Shown here: piece after piece, positions 1-9,922 of the stretch
How positions within the stretch are numbered: the stretch's first letter is position 1
Layout: each line of letters begins with the position of its first letter
Source: Diplolepis rosae
Taxonomy: Eukaryota; Arthropoda; Insecta; Hymenoptera; Diplolepididae
Reading direction: 5' to 3'
DNA: 64,000 nucleotides
Assembly (NCBI GenBank): GCA_030998225.1
Contig: JAPYXD010000047.1
Span: 186,001-250,000, forward strand
Notes under the pieces: generated by a model
Databases searched by the model: none
What the model was told of the DNA's origin: nothing
Seen by the model: only the letters and a program-made list of their open reading frames with translations
Program-made: the position numbers and the translations under genes

Positions 1-231
1 ATTTCCATAAAATTTAAGACTGAATGGAAACTAACTTTCTTGATTTCAAGTTTTTAAAGCATGTCATAAAATTATTGTCTATAATTCCAAATTAATTAGT
101 TGAGTTTGAAATTTTTGTCACTGCCAACATTATCGGAGGATCACTAGTCGCGTATCAGATAGGATATGTTGTCGACAGGTGTCCTCGTAGGCAATTTCGA
201 ACTCCTATATCGCATATAATGAAAATGAATT

Positions 232-266
232 CAATATTTAAAGAATTTGAAAATCTTTCTGTGGAA
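232..266. repeat. Left arm of a 35-bp inverted repeat around a tRNA-like unit
   Basis: This 35-bp A+T-rich arm is the reverse complement of 360-394 with a single mismatch. The pair encloses the tRNA-like sequence and would fold into a hairpin with the tRNA-like part as its loop. The match stops sharply at both outer ends, which suggests element termini rather than random A+T similarity. Confidence 0.85.
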
Positions 267-271
267 AAAAA
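265..271 (-). terminator. Oligo-T run, likely Pol III terminator
   Basis: Seven A residues on the plus strand read as T7 on the minus strand, starting nine bases past the 3' end of the tRNA-like fold. A run of four or more T is the usual RNA polymerase III stop, so position and orientation fit transcription of the tRNA-like unit. Confidence 0.55.
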
Positions 272-280
272 GACGCTTTC

Positions 281-351
281 GACTGCGCTGGGATTCGAGC
301 CCAGGTCTTTCGATTGCCGGTCGACTGCTCTAACCACTGAGCTACACTGGC
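281..351 (-). tRNA. tRNA-Ala(GGC)-like Pol III unit, probably a tRNA relic or SINE head
   Basis: Read on the minus strand, the sequence has a perfect A box (TAGCTCAGTGG) and a near-consensus B box (GGCTCGAATCC). The D stem (GCTC/GAGC) and T stem (CTGGG/CCCAG) pair perfectly. The anticodon stem pairs 4 of 5, and the loop CCGGCAA puts GGC at the anticodon, which would read alanine. Defects are C instead of U at position 33, C instead of T at the start of the T loop, and an acceptor stem with two mismatches and a wobble. It is probably not a working tRNA, but promoter boxes and an oligo-T stop are intact, so a short Pol III transcript is plausible. The alternative is the head of a tRNA-derived SINE. 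Confidence 0.55.
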
Positions 352-359
352 GTCCGACA

Positions 360-394
360 TTCCATAGAAAGATTTTCAAATTCTTTAAATATTG
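360..394. repeat. Right arm of the 35-bp inverted repeat
   Basis: This is the reverse complement of 232-266 with one mismatch. It lies just upstream of the 5' end of the tRNA-like unit on the minus strand. No target-site duplication is obvious outside the arms. Confidence 0.85.
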
Positions 395-2685
395 TTTATA
401 ATATTAGAAAAATTTTCCATTATTGGGTATAAAAAAAAAAATTTTTTTCAAGAATCTTATCACCTTCATCTACAGCTTTTTAGAACTTTTGTAAATAAAA
501 TAATTTATAAGAGGTTTTTCGTCTCCTTTTCTGTATTTTCGTGTAAAAAAAAAGGAAAACTGTGCATCTGAAACCTGTATCAGTATTAATAGTGATAAGT
601 GAAAAACGATTTTCAATCATCGATTTTCAAAAATTAAATTCTTTATGCAAAATTGTACATAACCATCGGAAATTGAAAAATAATTCAAGTGATATTTTTT
701 ATTTCTTATTCCTTTGAAAATATTAATTCTCATAATCAAGTTATATTTAAGCACTAATATATTTTTCAACATCCTATGTTCTATTTTTGTGAAAATATTT
801 AATTATGAATAGAGGCAAGGTTCTTGGAAAATCTCTTAATTTCCAATAATAGGGTAGTTTTAATTAATAAATTAATTCATATCCCAAAGATCTCTTTGAT
901 CAACATAAATAGTAGTGTTGTAATAATATTGTATAAGAATTTTATATATCTCTAATATATAAATTTCGAAAGGTTAGATCAGAGATCAGAGGCGAGTAAC
1001 AAAAAAACAACAAGAATCAGAAGGAAAATCTTGAATACAGGATTTTTTATTATTTACAGAACAAATGACTAGAAGATTATTCACTCAAATAAATTAATAG
1101 TATTTTCCAGTTTCTGTACATTTATGCTATAAAAGTCAAACAATATTTAGAAACTTACACGAAAATAAATGAAATAATTTTGAAAATTTATCAATTCTAA
1201 TATATAAAATAATTTCCTGATATCCAACAAGGATTTTTTGTCATTAAACGTGTCCAAAGAAAATCAGTTGTATGACAAATGCAAGAAAAACATATTCAAC
1301 ATTAATTTCACTAAACTAACTTTTTCAAAGTTTTAATCAAATATTGTGTTTAAATTGTTTATCAATTGATTATTAATTTGGTTCCATTTGAATATATAAT
1401 CAGTATTAAAAAATATTTCATGTCTGATTATTAATACAATTTTTTAACTGTATCATTAAATTAGCCATATCATGGATATTTCTGCTTGTTACTAAGAAAT
1501 CAAAAAGAAATTTTGTGTAGCGTGCCTCGGAACACCTTCCATTTTAAAAAAGTCTATAGCTCTAATAAAAGTTAACTCAAATTCTTTCATTCACTGAAAC
1601 GTACCTATGTATGATAAAATCACAAAATACATTAAGTAAGCTATGTAAATTATTTATTATTAACTGAGCCATTTATATTAAACATTAAATTTCACAGTTT
1701 AAAACTATGTCAACAAAGATATTGCGAAACTTAAGACTTTACTAAAAATGAATCAAATATTGTTTCAGAAAAAAAAAATGTTTTTAAGAAAATAAAACAA
1801 GTTCATATTTTGTTTGAAAAAGTTTATAAGAACTCAATAAATGATTGATTGTATTAAATGGATTGAAAAAATGTTACATTCGAGGTTTAAATTGCTTTTT
1901 ATTTCAATTACTGTAAGAACACAATGAAAATTGTATTACGTGAATCACGTGCCAAAGCTTAGTTTAGGAAATTAGAAGTAAGTGATACCGTATATTAAAC
2001 TATTGAATCTTTTAAGAGTAACATCTCAAAAGTTTTCAACCTTATCATGGGAAGCAAATTAATTAAATTTAAGTAATTTATTTAGCTTGCAACAATGTAT
2101 CAAAGCCCGATTTAATTTACTTAATTACTCGTCAATGAATCAACGATAAATGGAGAATGGTTACTCACTAATGAATAAAGAATGAATAATTATGGTACAA
2201 ACTACTTTTTTCTGAAAGTCAATATAGGTCAGTTCTTGGAAATCGGTTTATATTAATTATTATTTACATGTTGGTTGATTGGCTTTAAGGTCCATAAATG
2301 AAAGAAAAACAGTAGTTTTAACCAAACGTTTGAGAACCCCTGCACAAAAAACTAGACCACGTTTATGTATAAATTTAACTTAAAATGTAGATGCGAGTAA
2401 ATAAAAGCAACAAGGAGGAAGGGTGAATATAGCAAACATAAAACATATATTTATACATTTCAGTTTAACCCACTGATGCATTGTGATGCCCTGTCGTCGA
2501 CAACGTTTTACTCAACTCCTTACTATTTCCTATGTAAACCTTGTTGATATTCACTTTGGGTGAATTAGGTATTTATCAAATTCATTCTACCCGACTAGGA
2601 TTTAATAAATGTTCAAATCTCCTTAAGTCCCAAGTTTAATCGACAGAGTTAAGTAAAATTACTTTAACTATTTTTCTCCGTGTAA
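395..2685. other. A+T-rich intergenic stretch, no gene seen
   Basis: Stops occur in all frames and I found no open frame of note, no tRNA fold, no long inverted repeat and no tandem array. Short A and T runs are common. It is most likely old, decayed intergenic DNA. Distal regulatory elements cannot be excluded by reading. Confidence 0.5.
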
Positions 2686-2687
2686 TA

Positions 2688-2715
2688 CGAGGTGCGTTCC
2701 AAAATAAACGAGACT
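2688..2715. repeat. mariner left terminal inverted repeat
   Basis: 28 bp starting CGAGGTGCG, preceded by the target TA. It matches the right end at 27 of 28 positions. Confidence 0.9.
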
Positions 2716-2765
2716 GAGCTAAAATAGAAACGACAGGAGCTTTGTTCTGATAAATTCGAGTTTAT

Positions 2766-3780
2766 TTATTCAAAATAGTCCTCTCCGGCCTCGATACACT
2801 GTTTTGCGCGATCCAAAAGCTTTTCGAAAGAGTGTTTCAGGTCATTGACCGGAATGTCCTTCAGGATGTCGGTACAAGCCTTTTGGATGGCCTCTACGAA
2901 CGCAAAACGTTTTCCTTTCATGGCCAAATGCAATTTTCCGAATAGGTAGAAGTCACAGGGAGCCATATCAGGCGAATACGGTGAGTGATTGATGGTTAAA
3001 ATGCGATTTCTAGTCAAAAAATCAGTCACAAGAGTGGATCATTGAGATGGTGTATTATCATGTAATAAGCGCCAGCTTCCTCCTTCGCGGTATTCGGGCC
3101 GAATTCGATGCAACAAACGCTTCAAAACGCCAAGATAGAAAATTGCATTGACGGTTTGGCCCGTTGGCACGAACTCCTTGTGGACAATTCCCTTGGAATC
3201 GTAAAAACAAATGAGCATCGACTTGATTATTAACTTCTCAAAACGCGATTTTTTGGGTGGTGGCTCGTCTGGGGCTTCCCTTCGGCACTTTGACGCTTGG
3301 TTTCTGGTTCATACTGGAAACACCACGTTCCATCACCAGTTACAATGTTGTAAAGGAAGTTCTCGTCTTTTCTCGCCTCTTTAATGATGTCTTTCGAATG
3401 TTGAATTCTGAGCAATTTTTGGTCATCAGTTAACTTGTGGGGAACAAAACGTGCACAGACCTTTCGTAAGCCCAAATGATCGGTTAAAATGTGATAAATC
3501 GATGTGTTGGAGATATTCAACTCCGATTCCATGAATTTCAAAGATGATTTTGGCTTATTTTTGATAAATTCACGCACAATTTCGATGGAGTTTTCGGTGA
3601 TAATTGATTTTGGGCGGCCCGTATGTTCATCGTCATTTATGTCCTTACGGCCATCTCTGAAACGTGTAAACCAGTCATGAACTCTGGCTGAAGATAGACA
3701 ATCATCGCCATAAACTTTTTTCATCAATTCAAGTGTTTCGGTACACGTTTTACCAATTTTGCTCTTTGTTCGAAACTCAT
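2766..3780 (-). pseudogene. mariner transposase, D,D34D, frameshifted
   Basis: Transposase of the IS630/Tc1/mariner superfamily, which cuts and pastes the element at TA. An N-terminal helix-turn-helix region is followed by FVPHKL, the family's WVPHEL box. The first catalytic Asp lies in TGDGTW (family TGDETW), the second in HDN (GAT complement at 3057-3059) and the third in YSPDMAPCD. Exactly 34 positions separate the last two, which places it in the D,D34D group. Breaks: the ATG at 3778-3780 starts a frame that shifts after about seven residues; a frame change lies near 3235-3260; an in-frame TGA lies at 3039-3041, six codons after the second Asp. The frame ends at 2766. All three catalytic Asp codons survive, but no single open frame joins them. 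Confidence 0.93.
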
Positions 3781-3943
3781 TTTTGTACCGATGACACAAA
3801 CACACTGACACTTTAGACGCAATAATTTCGCTTCCACTGAACCGAATGTCATGAAACTGTCACTGGAAGTCAGGGAGGCATATAACTTTCCAACGCACTA
3901 CTTCATTCACAGATGGCGCCACCAAAAAAAAATTTATGACAAA

Positions 3944-3971
3944 AGTCTCGTTTATTTTGGAACGCACCTTG
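3944..3971. repeat. mariner right terminal inverted repeat
   Basis: 28 bp, reverse complement of 2688-2715 with one mismatch, followed by the target TA at 3972-3973. Confidence 0.9.
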
Positions 3972-4284
3972 TAGTACAGTATTTACCTGTTCATTGTGAT
4001 TCATATTTAAGAATTCTTGTTGTATTTTTATTCTTTCACAAATTATTTTCAACTTTTAATCATTTAAATTTATGAAATGGATTTCATACAATGTATTTCA
4101 AAATTTTCCGCTCTTTAGAATACATCGGGTTGGGGGGACAGAGGTTTCGTTTGCATTTATATTAGTTCTTGCTATCAAAACTTGGTGGCGCTGATGCTCA
4201 TTTTCACTTTTTTAAGTACCGTCCTAAGATACATGGTAGTGGCCGCACTGTGATCTCTGCTTCGCGCCGGGCATACACCGTTCG

Positions 4285-4419
4285 GACGAAGCAGAGCTGT
4301 GTGCGAACAAATGCAGGCTTCGTCCAAACGCAGCACCACTGTGCCCACGCAGTCCTCTGCTTCGTGCTAAAAATATCGTGCGTGTGCGCCACGTTTGTGT
4401 ATATGTAATGCGTTGATCG
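4285..4419. repeat. Left inverted arm, G+C-richer
   Basis: The inner 65 bp (4355-4419) is nearly identical in reverse complement to 5360-5423. The outer part matches in blocks. Frames within this arm on either strand mirror frames in the right arm and are not treated as genes. Confidence 0.75.
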
Positions 4420-5030
4420 TTGATCGGCTTTGAAAAGAAAAGTTCATGCGTTTTATAACGTGATACTTTGATTATTTATAAGTTCAAAAAATTTCCGTGT
4501 CTCATTGACGTGGATGTAAACTACGCGGTATTCAAAGGTACGTATTACGATCATTCAAAATACAAAATTTCTGGAATTAATACGGCAATACCAAACCACT
4601 GATAAAAGTTTTTGTTTCTACGTATTTATAGTCAATTTTAAATAAAAAGATCTCTACGTTATAGGCCGAAGTTAAATTTGTTCTTTTCTTCAAAATTGAA
4701 AAATAATTAGGTCAATATAATAATTTGTTGCCGCAGAGGAACTTATAACCTCAAAATTTTTTTCATTACAGAACGGAACATTTTTGGGTAATCAAGTTTT
4801 AATTAAAAATACTCCGATTTTAATAAAAAACCATTACATACAACATTTTTGATTTTATACTTTTATATGTTGCCTATATTTCATATAGAAATTTATCTCT
4901 TTCGTGTCAAAAGCAACTAAATCTTTGTTGCTCTTCATTCGCTTTTTTACATATTTTCATTTTAATATTGAAATTATAAATCAATTATGATATCAGAGTT
5001 TTATAATTCTCAGTATTCAAATTGTTATAA

Positions 5031-5642
5031 ATGTTCTCAAAGCTAAAACATAGAAAAAAAATTGTATTTAAGATCTGCAATTTTAACCTGGATGCAACCA
5101 ACGGCAACGACAATTCTTCTAACGAGAACAGAAATCCAAATAGTTCTCAAAGTTCTGTAATGTCAAAATCATTCGAAAAACTGCACTCTGGTACTCCACT
5201 TCAACGGCAAGATGTGATTTCATTTCTGAACACTAGCGCTCAAGGAAAGATGATATTATTTTATTATGAAAAACATCAATGTCTGAGCGATAATTTGCAA
5301 AGTCATTTATGTAACCTCTTAATAGATAGAGAGTTACTGTTCATTCTTGAACAAAATGCCGATCAACGCATTACATTTACACAAACGTGGCGCACACACA
5401 CGATATTTTTAGCACGAAGCAGACGAGGGCGTGGTTACGAAGCTGAGCTATGTCCAATCGAACATTTTCGTAAGGACACAGCTCTGCTTCATCCCGCGCA
5501 CATGACAGCTGCATTCTCTTCTCTCCGTGTATCTTTTGATGTTTTAAAAATTTGGGATAAATCATTGGTACCGCGTGAAACAATCTTGAAGTTGATACTT
5601 TTTCAGAGAGTCATTGTACGCAAGGTACACGGAGAGAAATAA
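5031..5642 (+). CDS. Unrecognised ORF, coding-like first half, captured in an inverted-repeat element
   Basis: The open frame is 203 codons. Its first 30 or so residues are basic, followed by an Asn/Ser-rich linker (about residues 25-45). Then comes a segment that reads like real protein (about 48-112), with spaced hydrophobic residues in a helical pattern and the run GKMILFYYEKHQCLSD. From 5360 on, the frame runs into the right inverted arm, so the last 90 or so residues are probably repeat sequence read through by chance. The start is uncertain. A pyrimidine-rich stretch ending in CAG just upstream of the ATG could be a splice acceptor, making this an internal exon. I do not recognise the family with certainty. 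It may be a transposon-associated or captured host exon fragment. Confidence 0.4.
   Translation: MFSKLKHRKKIVFKICNFNLDATNGNDNSSNENRNPNSSQSSVMSKSFEKLHSGTPLQRQDVISFLNTSAQGKMILFYYEKHQCLSDNLQSHLCNLLIDRELLFILEQNADQRITFTQTWRTHTIFLARSRRGRGYEAELCPIEHFRKDTALLHPAHMTAAFSSLRVSFDVLKIWDKSLVPRETILKLILFQRVIVRKVHGEK
5360..5490. repeat. Right inverted arm
   Basis: Reverse-complement partner of 4285-4419, with the best match at 5360-5423. The inner end of the arm overlaps the coding-like ORF that starts at 5031, so either the ORF is cut here or the arm includes a piece of it. Confidence 0.75.
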
Positions 5643-6376
5643 CTAATGTCGCGCACGTGAAAGGAGAACAAGCATTGAGAACAAGTGAAATGACGCGTAT
5701 GAAATACATGAATTCAAGTATTTTGTTACACTGGCCCTCTAATGCTTGCAAAAAGTCATCTTGTGGCTAAGTCTTAAAGCTCACATAATTGGCATGTGAA
5801 CGCAATGTATCTAGTGCATGAACAATACCGTATGTGTCAAACATGAATATCACGAGCTTCTTTCATTTGAACTTTATGATTTCACTACTTGATTGGGTTG
5901 AAGTGCGCTGCACTCGTTATTTCTCTCCATGTGGTGACACGTATTATAGGGATGCTTGTGTGTTGGTGTTCAGGCTTTGACCTGCTAGGTAGTGTTGTTT
6001 TGTTTATGTGTGTGCGAGGATTGTGTTCTGTTGTTGGCGTATCTGTGATATCATACACGAGTTATTTGATAGAAGAAATTGGAAGTCACAGATATTTGTA
6101 TCATAATCTATCGACTTAGAAAGGACAGTTATTCTTTTGAACAAGAAATTATTAAAATCTTACCACCTGTTACTTAACACCGGTTTTTCGACTTAGAATC
6201 TATAAAAACACAACAAATTTCATAGTGCCCAAAAATACTTGTAAATCCAAATTTCACAGTTCGCTGACCATTCGCTGAGCTCGTGATAATATGATAAGAT
6301 AATATAATATATAATATGATAAGAGGAGTATAAAAAACATTCAAATTGTTGCTGTTACGTCACAACTACGTAAATA
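5643..6376. other. Intergenic stretch, no gene seen
   Basis: No supported coding region. A weak inverted match links about 5624-5656 with 5905-5935. A low-complexity A+T block of repeated ATAAT/GATAA units lies at about 6283-6330. Short frames here have no recognisable domain. Confidence 0.45.
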
Positions 6377-7030
6377 CTTACCTTGATCGAAAACCTTGAG
6401 AAAACCGAGGCTTTGCTCGTTACGGACAGGAGATCCTTCCAATATCCGAGGATCGTTCTCGGAGAGCATGAAGTCGAGTGGAAAACAAGCATTAAGTACC
6501 TGGGGGTGCAGCTGGATCGTAGGCTTAGCTTTGGCGAACACCTAAAGATCGCAGCTGCCAAAGCCATCCAATGTGGAGCGTCCCGCCAATAGATTTATTG
6601 GCGGAGGAAAGGTAGGAAACCTTTCAGCTTCGCAAGGAGCTTACCTGCGCCGACCTGCAGGAAATCGCTCGCGCGAAAAAGGCCATCCGCAAGGATGGAA
6701 GGCGCAGACTCGTCGAGAAATGGCAGATGAGATGGCATGGTGAGCAGACAGGGAGATGGACCTACCGCCTGATCCCGGAGCTCGCCACCTGGCTGAACAG
6801 AAAGCACGGAGAAGTCGGCTTTTACTTGGCGCAAGCGCTCTCGGGCCATGGCTGTTTTAACGCGTACCTGAGGCGCTTTAAGAAGAGAGACGAGGAGACG
6901 TGTTGCTACTGCGATTTCCCGGTGGATGACGCAGAGCACGCACTCTTCGTCTGCGCAAAATGGGGTGTGGGTAGGGAGGTCCTCGGTCAGGCGGTGGGTT
7001 CCGAACTTACTCCTGACACGATGGATGAGG
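6377..7030 (+). pseudogene. R1-like non-LTR retrotransposon, C-terminal ORF2 fragment
   Basis: Two frames together give the tail of a non-LTR reverse transcriptase. The first (about 6377-6592) has the thumb-domain pattern KTEALLV then IKYLGVQLDRRLSF, in which IKYLGV is the family landmark. The second (about 6640-7030) has GRWTYRLIPELATW, then the QALSGHGCFNAYLRRF block and a CCHC-type tail: Cys-x2-Cys followed later by His-x4-Cys (HALFVC). This layout is typical of the R1/jockey-like group. A frame change lies between 6592 and 6640, and the 5' end is truncated, as usual for target-primed insertion. Everything upstream (endonuclease, RT fingers and palm) is missing. No poly-A tail or target duplication is clear. 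Confidence 0.85.
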
Positions 7031-8113
7031 ATAGGTCAGTAAAGAACACAATGATTAGTAAAAAAATACAAACTGAATTTATTTGAATAATAATGTTAAT
7101 CAATATTATAAAATAATGAAGTTAAATTACAAGAATCTAAATATCAATCAATGCATATAAGTATGGCACGGGCAATTGGTAAAAATAACAAACGAGAGAG
7201 AGAGGTTCGGTACCTTTATAAATATATATCCTTTAAATATCTTTTTCCGTTGGTCCACACAAGTATAAATCTTTAGTGACTGCTTTAGTGATGAGTAGGA
7301 TTCCCACAGGAGTGACAAGGACGGAGTGTGTATGACACTGGTGGGACGAAGACACAACAACTATTCTTTTGACACTGAGTCTATGATCCTTCCAAGAATA
7401 GCAAAATGGACCACGGTGAATTTATGACTGGTTAACTGCACTGAACGGGTACTTCACGCTGTGATTCCTTTTAAGTTTTTAGAAATTTGCCACACTTAAG
7501 GTACTAGTACACTTTAGAAGGCTAAAAATAAGGCAATTTTGAATAATTTTTTTCTCAGTCCCATTGACATATATTTATATGAAACTTTTTTTATCATGTA
7601 AATACATGTTTGTGGAATACAAACAAATTTTTATTTTAAATTTTTGTTTTATGGCCCAAATCCAGGGAGCGCCAAAATCGAACATCAAAAAAAAAATTTG
7701 ACGCATGGCCGACAGTTTATCTCTGGATCGGAAAGTCTGAAACGAAAAAATGAAATGATTTCTCTAAAAGGAAAGTTGCTTACGTGACAATTCACCACAT
7801 TTTTAAAAAAATCAAGAAAAAAAAATGGCGGGCGTTTGGAAAATTCATTGAAAAAATGGGCTATTTTTCCGCTGTTTTTTGGGTCAATAAAATATTAAAT
7901 TTGTATTTTTTGGCTTAATTGCGGTAAATTGTCATACAGGACATATCAATAAACAAAACCCAGCAAGGTGTTTGAAAATCGGTACAGTAGTTCCGGAGAT
8001 AATCTGTCAGCCATTTGAAAAAATGTCATTTCGAGAAAAACGCGCTTAAAGTTTTGACTAGTACTTTTTACTGAATATTTTCAAAAAAATAAAGTTCTAA
8101 TACTCACAATAAA
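7031..8113. other. Non-coding stretch; right part probably the tail of the Mutator-like element
   Basis: No supported gene. A short (GA)n run lies near 7193-7203. From about 7650 to 8113, next to the 3' end of the minus-strand transposase, the sequence is A-rich with no open frame. It is most simply read as that element's non-coding end. I could not identify a terminal inverted repeat. Confidence 0.4.
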
Positions 8114-9340
8114 TTAATCGGCTATTCCTGGACCATACAGCAACAGGCCACTGTCTTGGTAAGCTGCCTCATCTTTCTGGCGGGCCTCTTTTTGGGCCAA
8201 ACGGCCTTCTTTAGTAGACGCGTTTGTCGCTTTTTCAGCCAATAAAATCCGCTCTTCGTCTTTGGACTTCACGTATTGATATGCGTGTATACCAATAGTG
8301 CACCCCATGGTTTCCATCATTTTCAGAAGGCTCATACGTCCTTCATTGAAGATGGCCAACGATATTTGGGCCCCCACTTCGACGACATTCTTCCCAACAA
8401 ATGTGTTTTTGGGGACAATTGCCCACAGTGTTTTGTTATAACACTCGTTATTATTTTGCGTATTTTTCCCCAAGCATCGTTTCAGTAAATCATCGTTCGT
8501 CAATTTTTCAAAGGCCGGTTTGACGTATTCCTGGACTTCTGCACTTAGAGCAGGCTTGTGTGTAAATGGCTCATTTTTTGCCTTAGCTTGTAGGTAGAAA
8601 TAGTAGAAATCATGTGGTAAAAACCAGCCCATATTTCTTTTTTCATATCAATTAGAGAATCTTCATGACACTGTATGGCCAAAGAATAATGAGTTGACAT
8701 TTTTTTCATTATCTTCCCAGTCAAATCCGTGGTTATTTGAGGTGACAGCACTGAATCTTCCGTTTGTTTTACGTGGCTGTCGAATTTTCGGTGAATTTTC
8801 TATTTTTTCCGCTGTTTGCTGATTATTTTCAACTTGTTTTTTTTCCTCTTCAGCCTTTTTGAATTTTCGTAATTCGACTAAAGATTTTTTTGCCTCCTTC
8901 AGGTACCGGAACATTCGTTTTCCCACGTGCAGAACACACTCAAGTTTTTTGATAATAAAATCTCCATACGGTTTAGCTTCACATAAATTGGTAAAAGTCT
9001 TTGAGTCCCCGTCACCTATGTAGTAAGCGTATTTTGCCATATGGATTTTAAGAGAGTTTTTGAAAATCTCAATTATTCCTTGGACTTCCATACCCCCAGA
9101 GCTACCTTGGTAATTTGCCGAGCATTGTTCCTGATGCTCACTCTCGTACCAGATCTCGAAATCAACGCGATTCAGTTTTTTCTCCATTATCTCACAAGCT
9201 TTGCACGTCTTAGAAGAAACAAAATAATCTAATACTTTGCCTGTGTATTTACCTATTACTGTACAAACACCGATCGATGAGCTGAAGCCACGTTTTAACC
9301 ACGTGCCGTCACCTGAAACTACTAATTCAGAAGAATACAT
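8114..9340 (-). pseudogene. Mutator-like (MULE-type) transposase, frameshifted
   Basis: Cut-and-paste transposase of the Mutator-like DDE group common in insects. The first frame (9340 down to about 8745) has SGDGTW near residue 9 (first Asp), a CKAC pair near residues 46-49, the GSSGGMEV block and IGDGDSKT near residue 108 (second Asp region), then a Lys/Glu-rich stretch. A short middle piece sits in another frame (about 8640-8720; MKKEIWAGFYH). The last frame (8632 down to 8114) has DDLLKRCLGKNTQNNNECYN, with the likely catalytic Glu in NNE, and ends in LLLYGPGIAD, a typical family C-terminus. At least two frameshifts are needed to join them. The Cys/Trp-containing segment expected between middle and last pieces is not seen, so a deletion is likely. 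The N-terminal region is also missing. Confidence 0.85.
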
Positions 9341-9586
9341 TGGTTAACGTTTTTTTAAAGATACATTGAATTTTTATCTTGATAAATGTTGCCGTTATTA
9401 ACTTTTGTTTTACAGTTTGTATCAGTTGTTACATATATTCATATGTGATGTATATGACATATAAGAATACGATTACATATATGAACTGTCGTTAGAAATA
9501 ATCTAATTTTTGAATACACGTTGATTATGTATATATATATTTTAAATCTAATAGTATTGAATATTGAAGACTATTTTTTATATTTT

Positions 9587-9907
9587 TTATTTCGTAAAGG
9601 GTTGCGGCAGTTGTGGGCTAAATTCTTCTATTTCTTTCAAAAATACGTATCTTGTGGAAAGCATTTCCAATATTTTAGCTGCTGCGTTTTGCTTAGCAGC
9701 TTTCTTTTGATGGGCTGGTTCCCCAATACAAGAAAAGGTTATTTTATTTTTTTTAATTTCGCAAGTCGCTTGGAACGGTGGGAGTTCTTGTTGGAATCCA
9801 AGCGACTTTACTGTATATGTTTGTACTGCAAAGTCGTACTCAATGTTAGATTCTTTGAGTATTTGTACTGCGCTACCCTTTGCCATGTCTTTTCGTTGCG
9901 CTGACAT
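9587..9907 (-). CDS. Single double-stranded-RNA-binding-domain protein or terminal exon
   Basis: Open frame of 106 residues from the ATG at 9905-9907, containing one complete dsRBD at about residues 12-83. Helix 1 is SAVQILKESN. The beta region includes PPFQATCEI. Helix 2 carries KKAAKQNAAAKILEML at 68-83, the signature KKxAKxxAA whose lysines contact the RNA phosphates. Just upstream on the minus strand is a pyrimidine-rich tract ending in GCAG (CT at 9917-9918 on plus), so this may be the last exon of a spliced gene or have a non-coding first exon. It lies about 250 bp upstream of the Mutator-like transposase on the same strand. No premature stop is seen in the domain. It could be a host gene of the PACT/R2D2 kind, a retrocopy, a captured exon or a viral-type dsRNA binder; the sequence alone does not decide. 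Confidence 0.72.
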   Translation of the reverse strand: MSAQRKDMAKGSAVQILKESNIEYDFAVQTYTVKSLGFQQELPPFQATCEIKKNKITFSCIGEPAHQKKAAKQNAAAKILEMLSTRYVFLKEIEEFSPQLPQPFTK

Positions 9908-9916
9908 TGTTCTTAT

Positions 9917-9918
9917 CT
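9917..9918 (-). promoter_or_regulatory. Putative 3' splice site
   Basis: On the minus strand a T-rich tract is followed by GCAG, then the exon reads into the dsRBD frame 10 bases before its ATG. This fits an animal acceptor site. The matching donor was not identified. Confidence 0.4.
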
Positions 9919-9922
9919 GCAA

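Larger units (their letters stand above)
2688..3971 (-). mobile_element. Complete but inactive mariner transposon (1284 bp)
   Basis: The element is bounded by 28-bp terminal inverted repeats (2688-2715 and 3944-3971) that differ at one base. It is flanked on each side by TA (2686-2687 and 3972-3973), the mariner target-site duplication. The length of about 1.3 kb is normal for the family. It encodes one transposase on the minus strand, broken by at least two frameshifts and one nonsense codon. The well-preserved ends mean it could still be moved if an active related transposase were present; that is inference. Confidence 0.93.
4200..5490. mobile_element. DNA element with long, partly degraded inverted arms
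   Basis: 4355-4419 and 5360-5423 are inverted copies of each other with about two differences. The similarity continues outward in patches to about 4285 on the left and 5490 on the right (shared GAAGCAGAGCTGTGT), and weakly to about 4200. The arms are G+C-richer than their surroundings. The interior of about 940 bp is A+T-rich and contains a coding-like ORF. No transposase was recognised and no clean target-site duplication was found, so the outer limits are approximate. A further inverted match (about 5624-5656 with 5905-5935) suggests a nested or related fragment. Confidence 0.6.

Noticed and set aside
155..401. Open frames on both strands across the tRNA-like unit and its arms
   Set aside because: They are explained by the inverted repeat and tRNA fold and have no protein domain.
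4169..4408. Frames on both strands over the left inverted arm (4169-4408 and 4204-4392)
   Set aside because: They mirror frames in the right arm (5377-5583) and are Cys/Thr/Val-rich repeat translation, not a gene.
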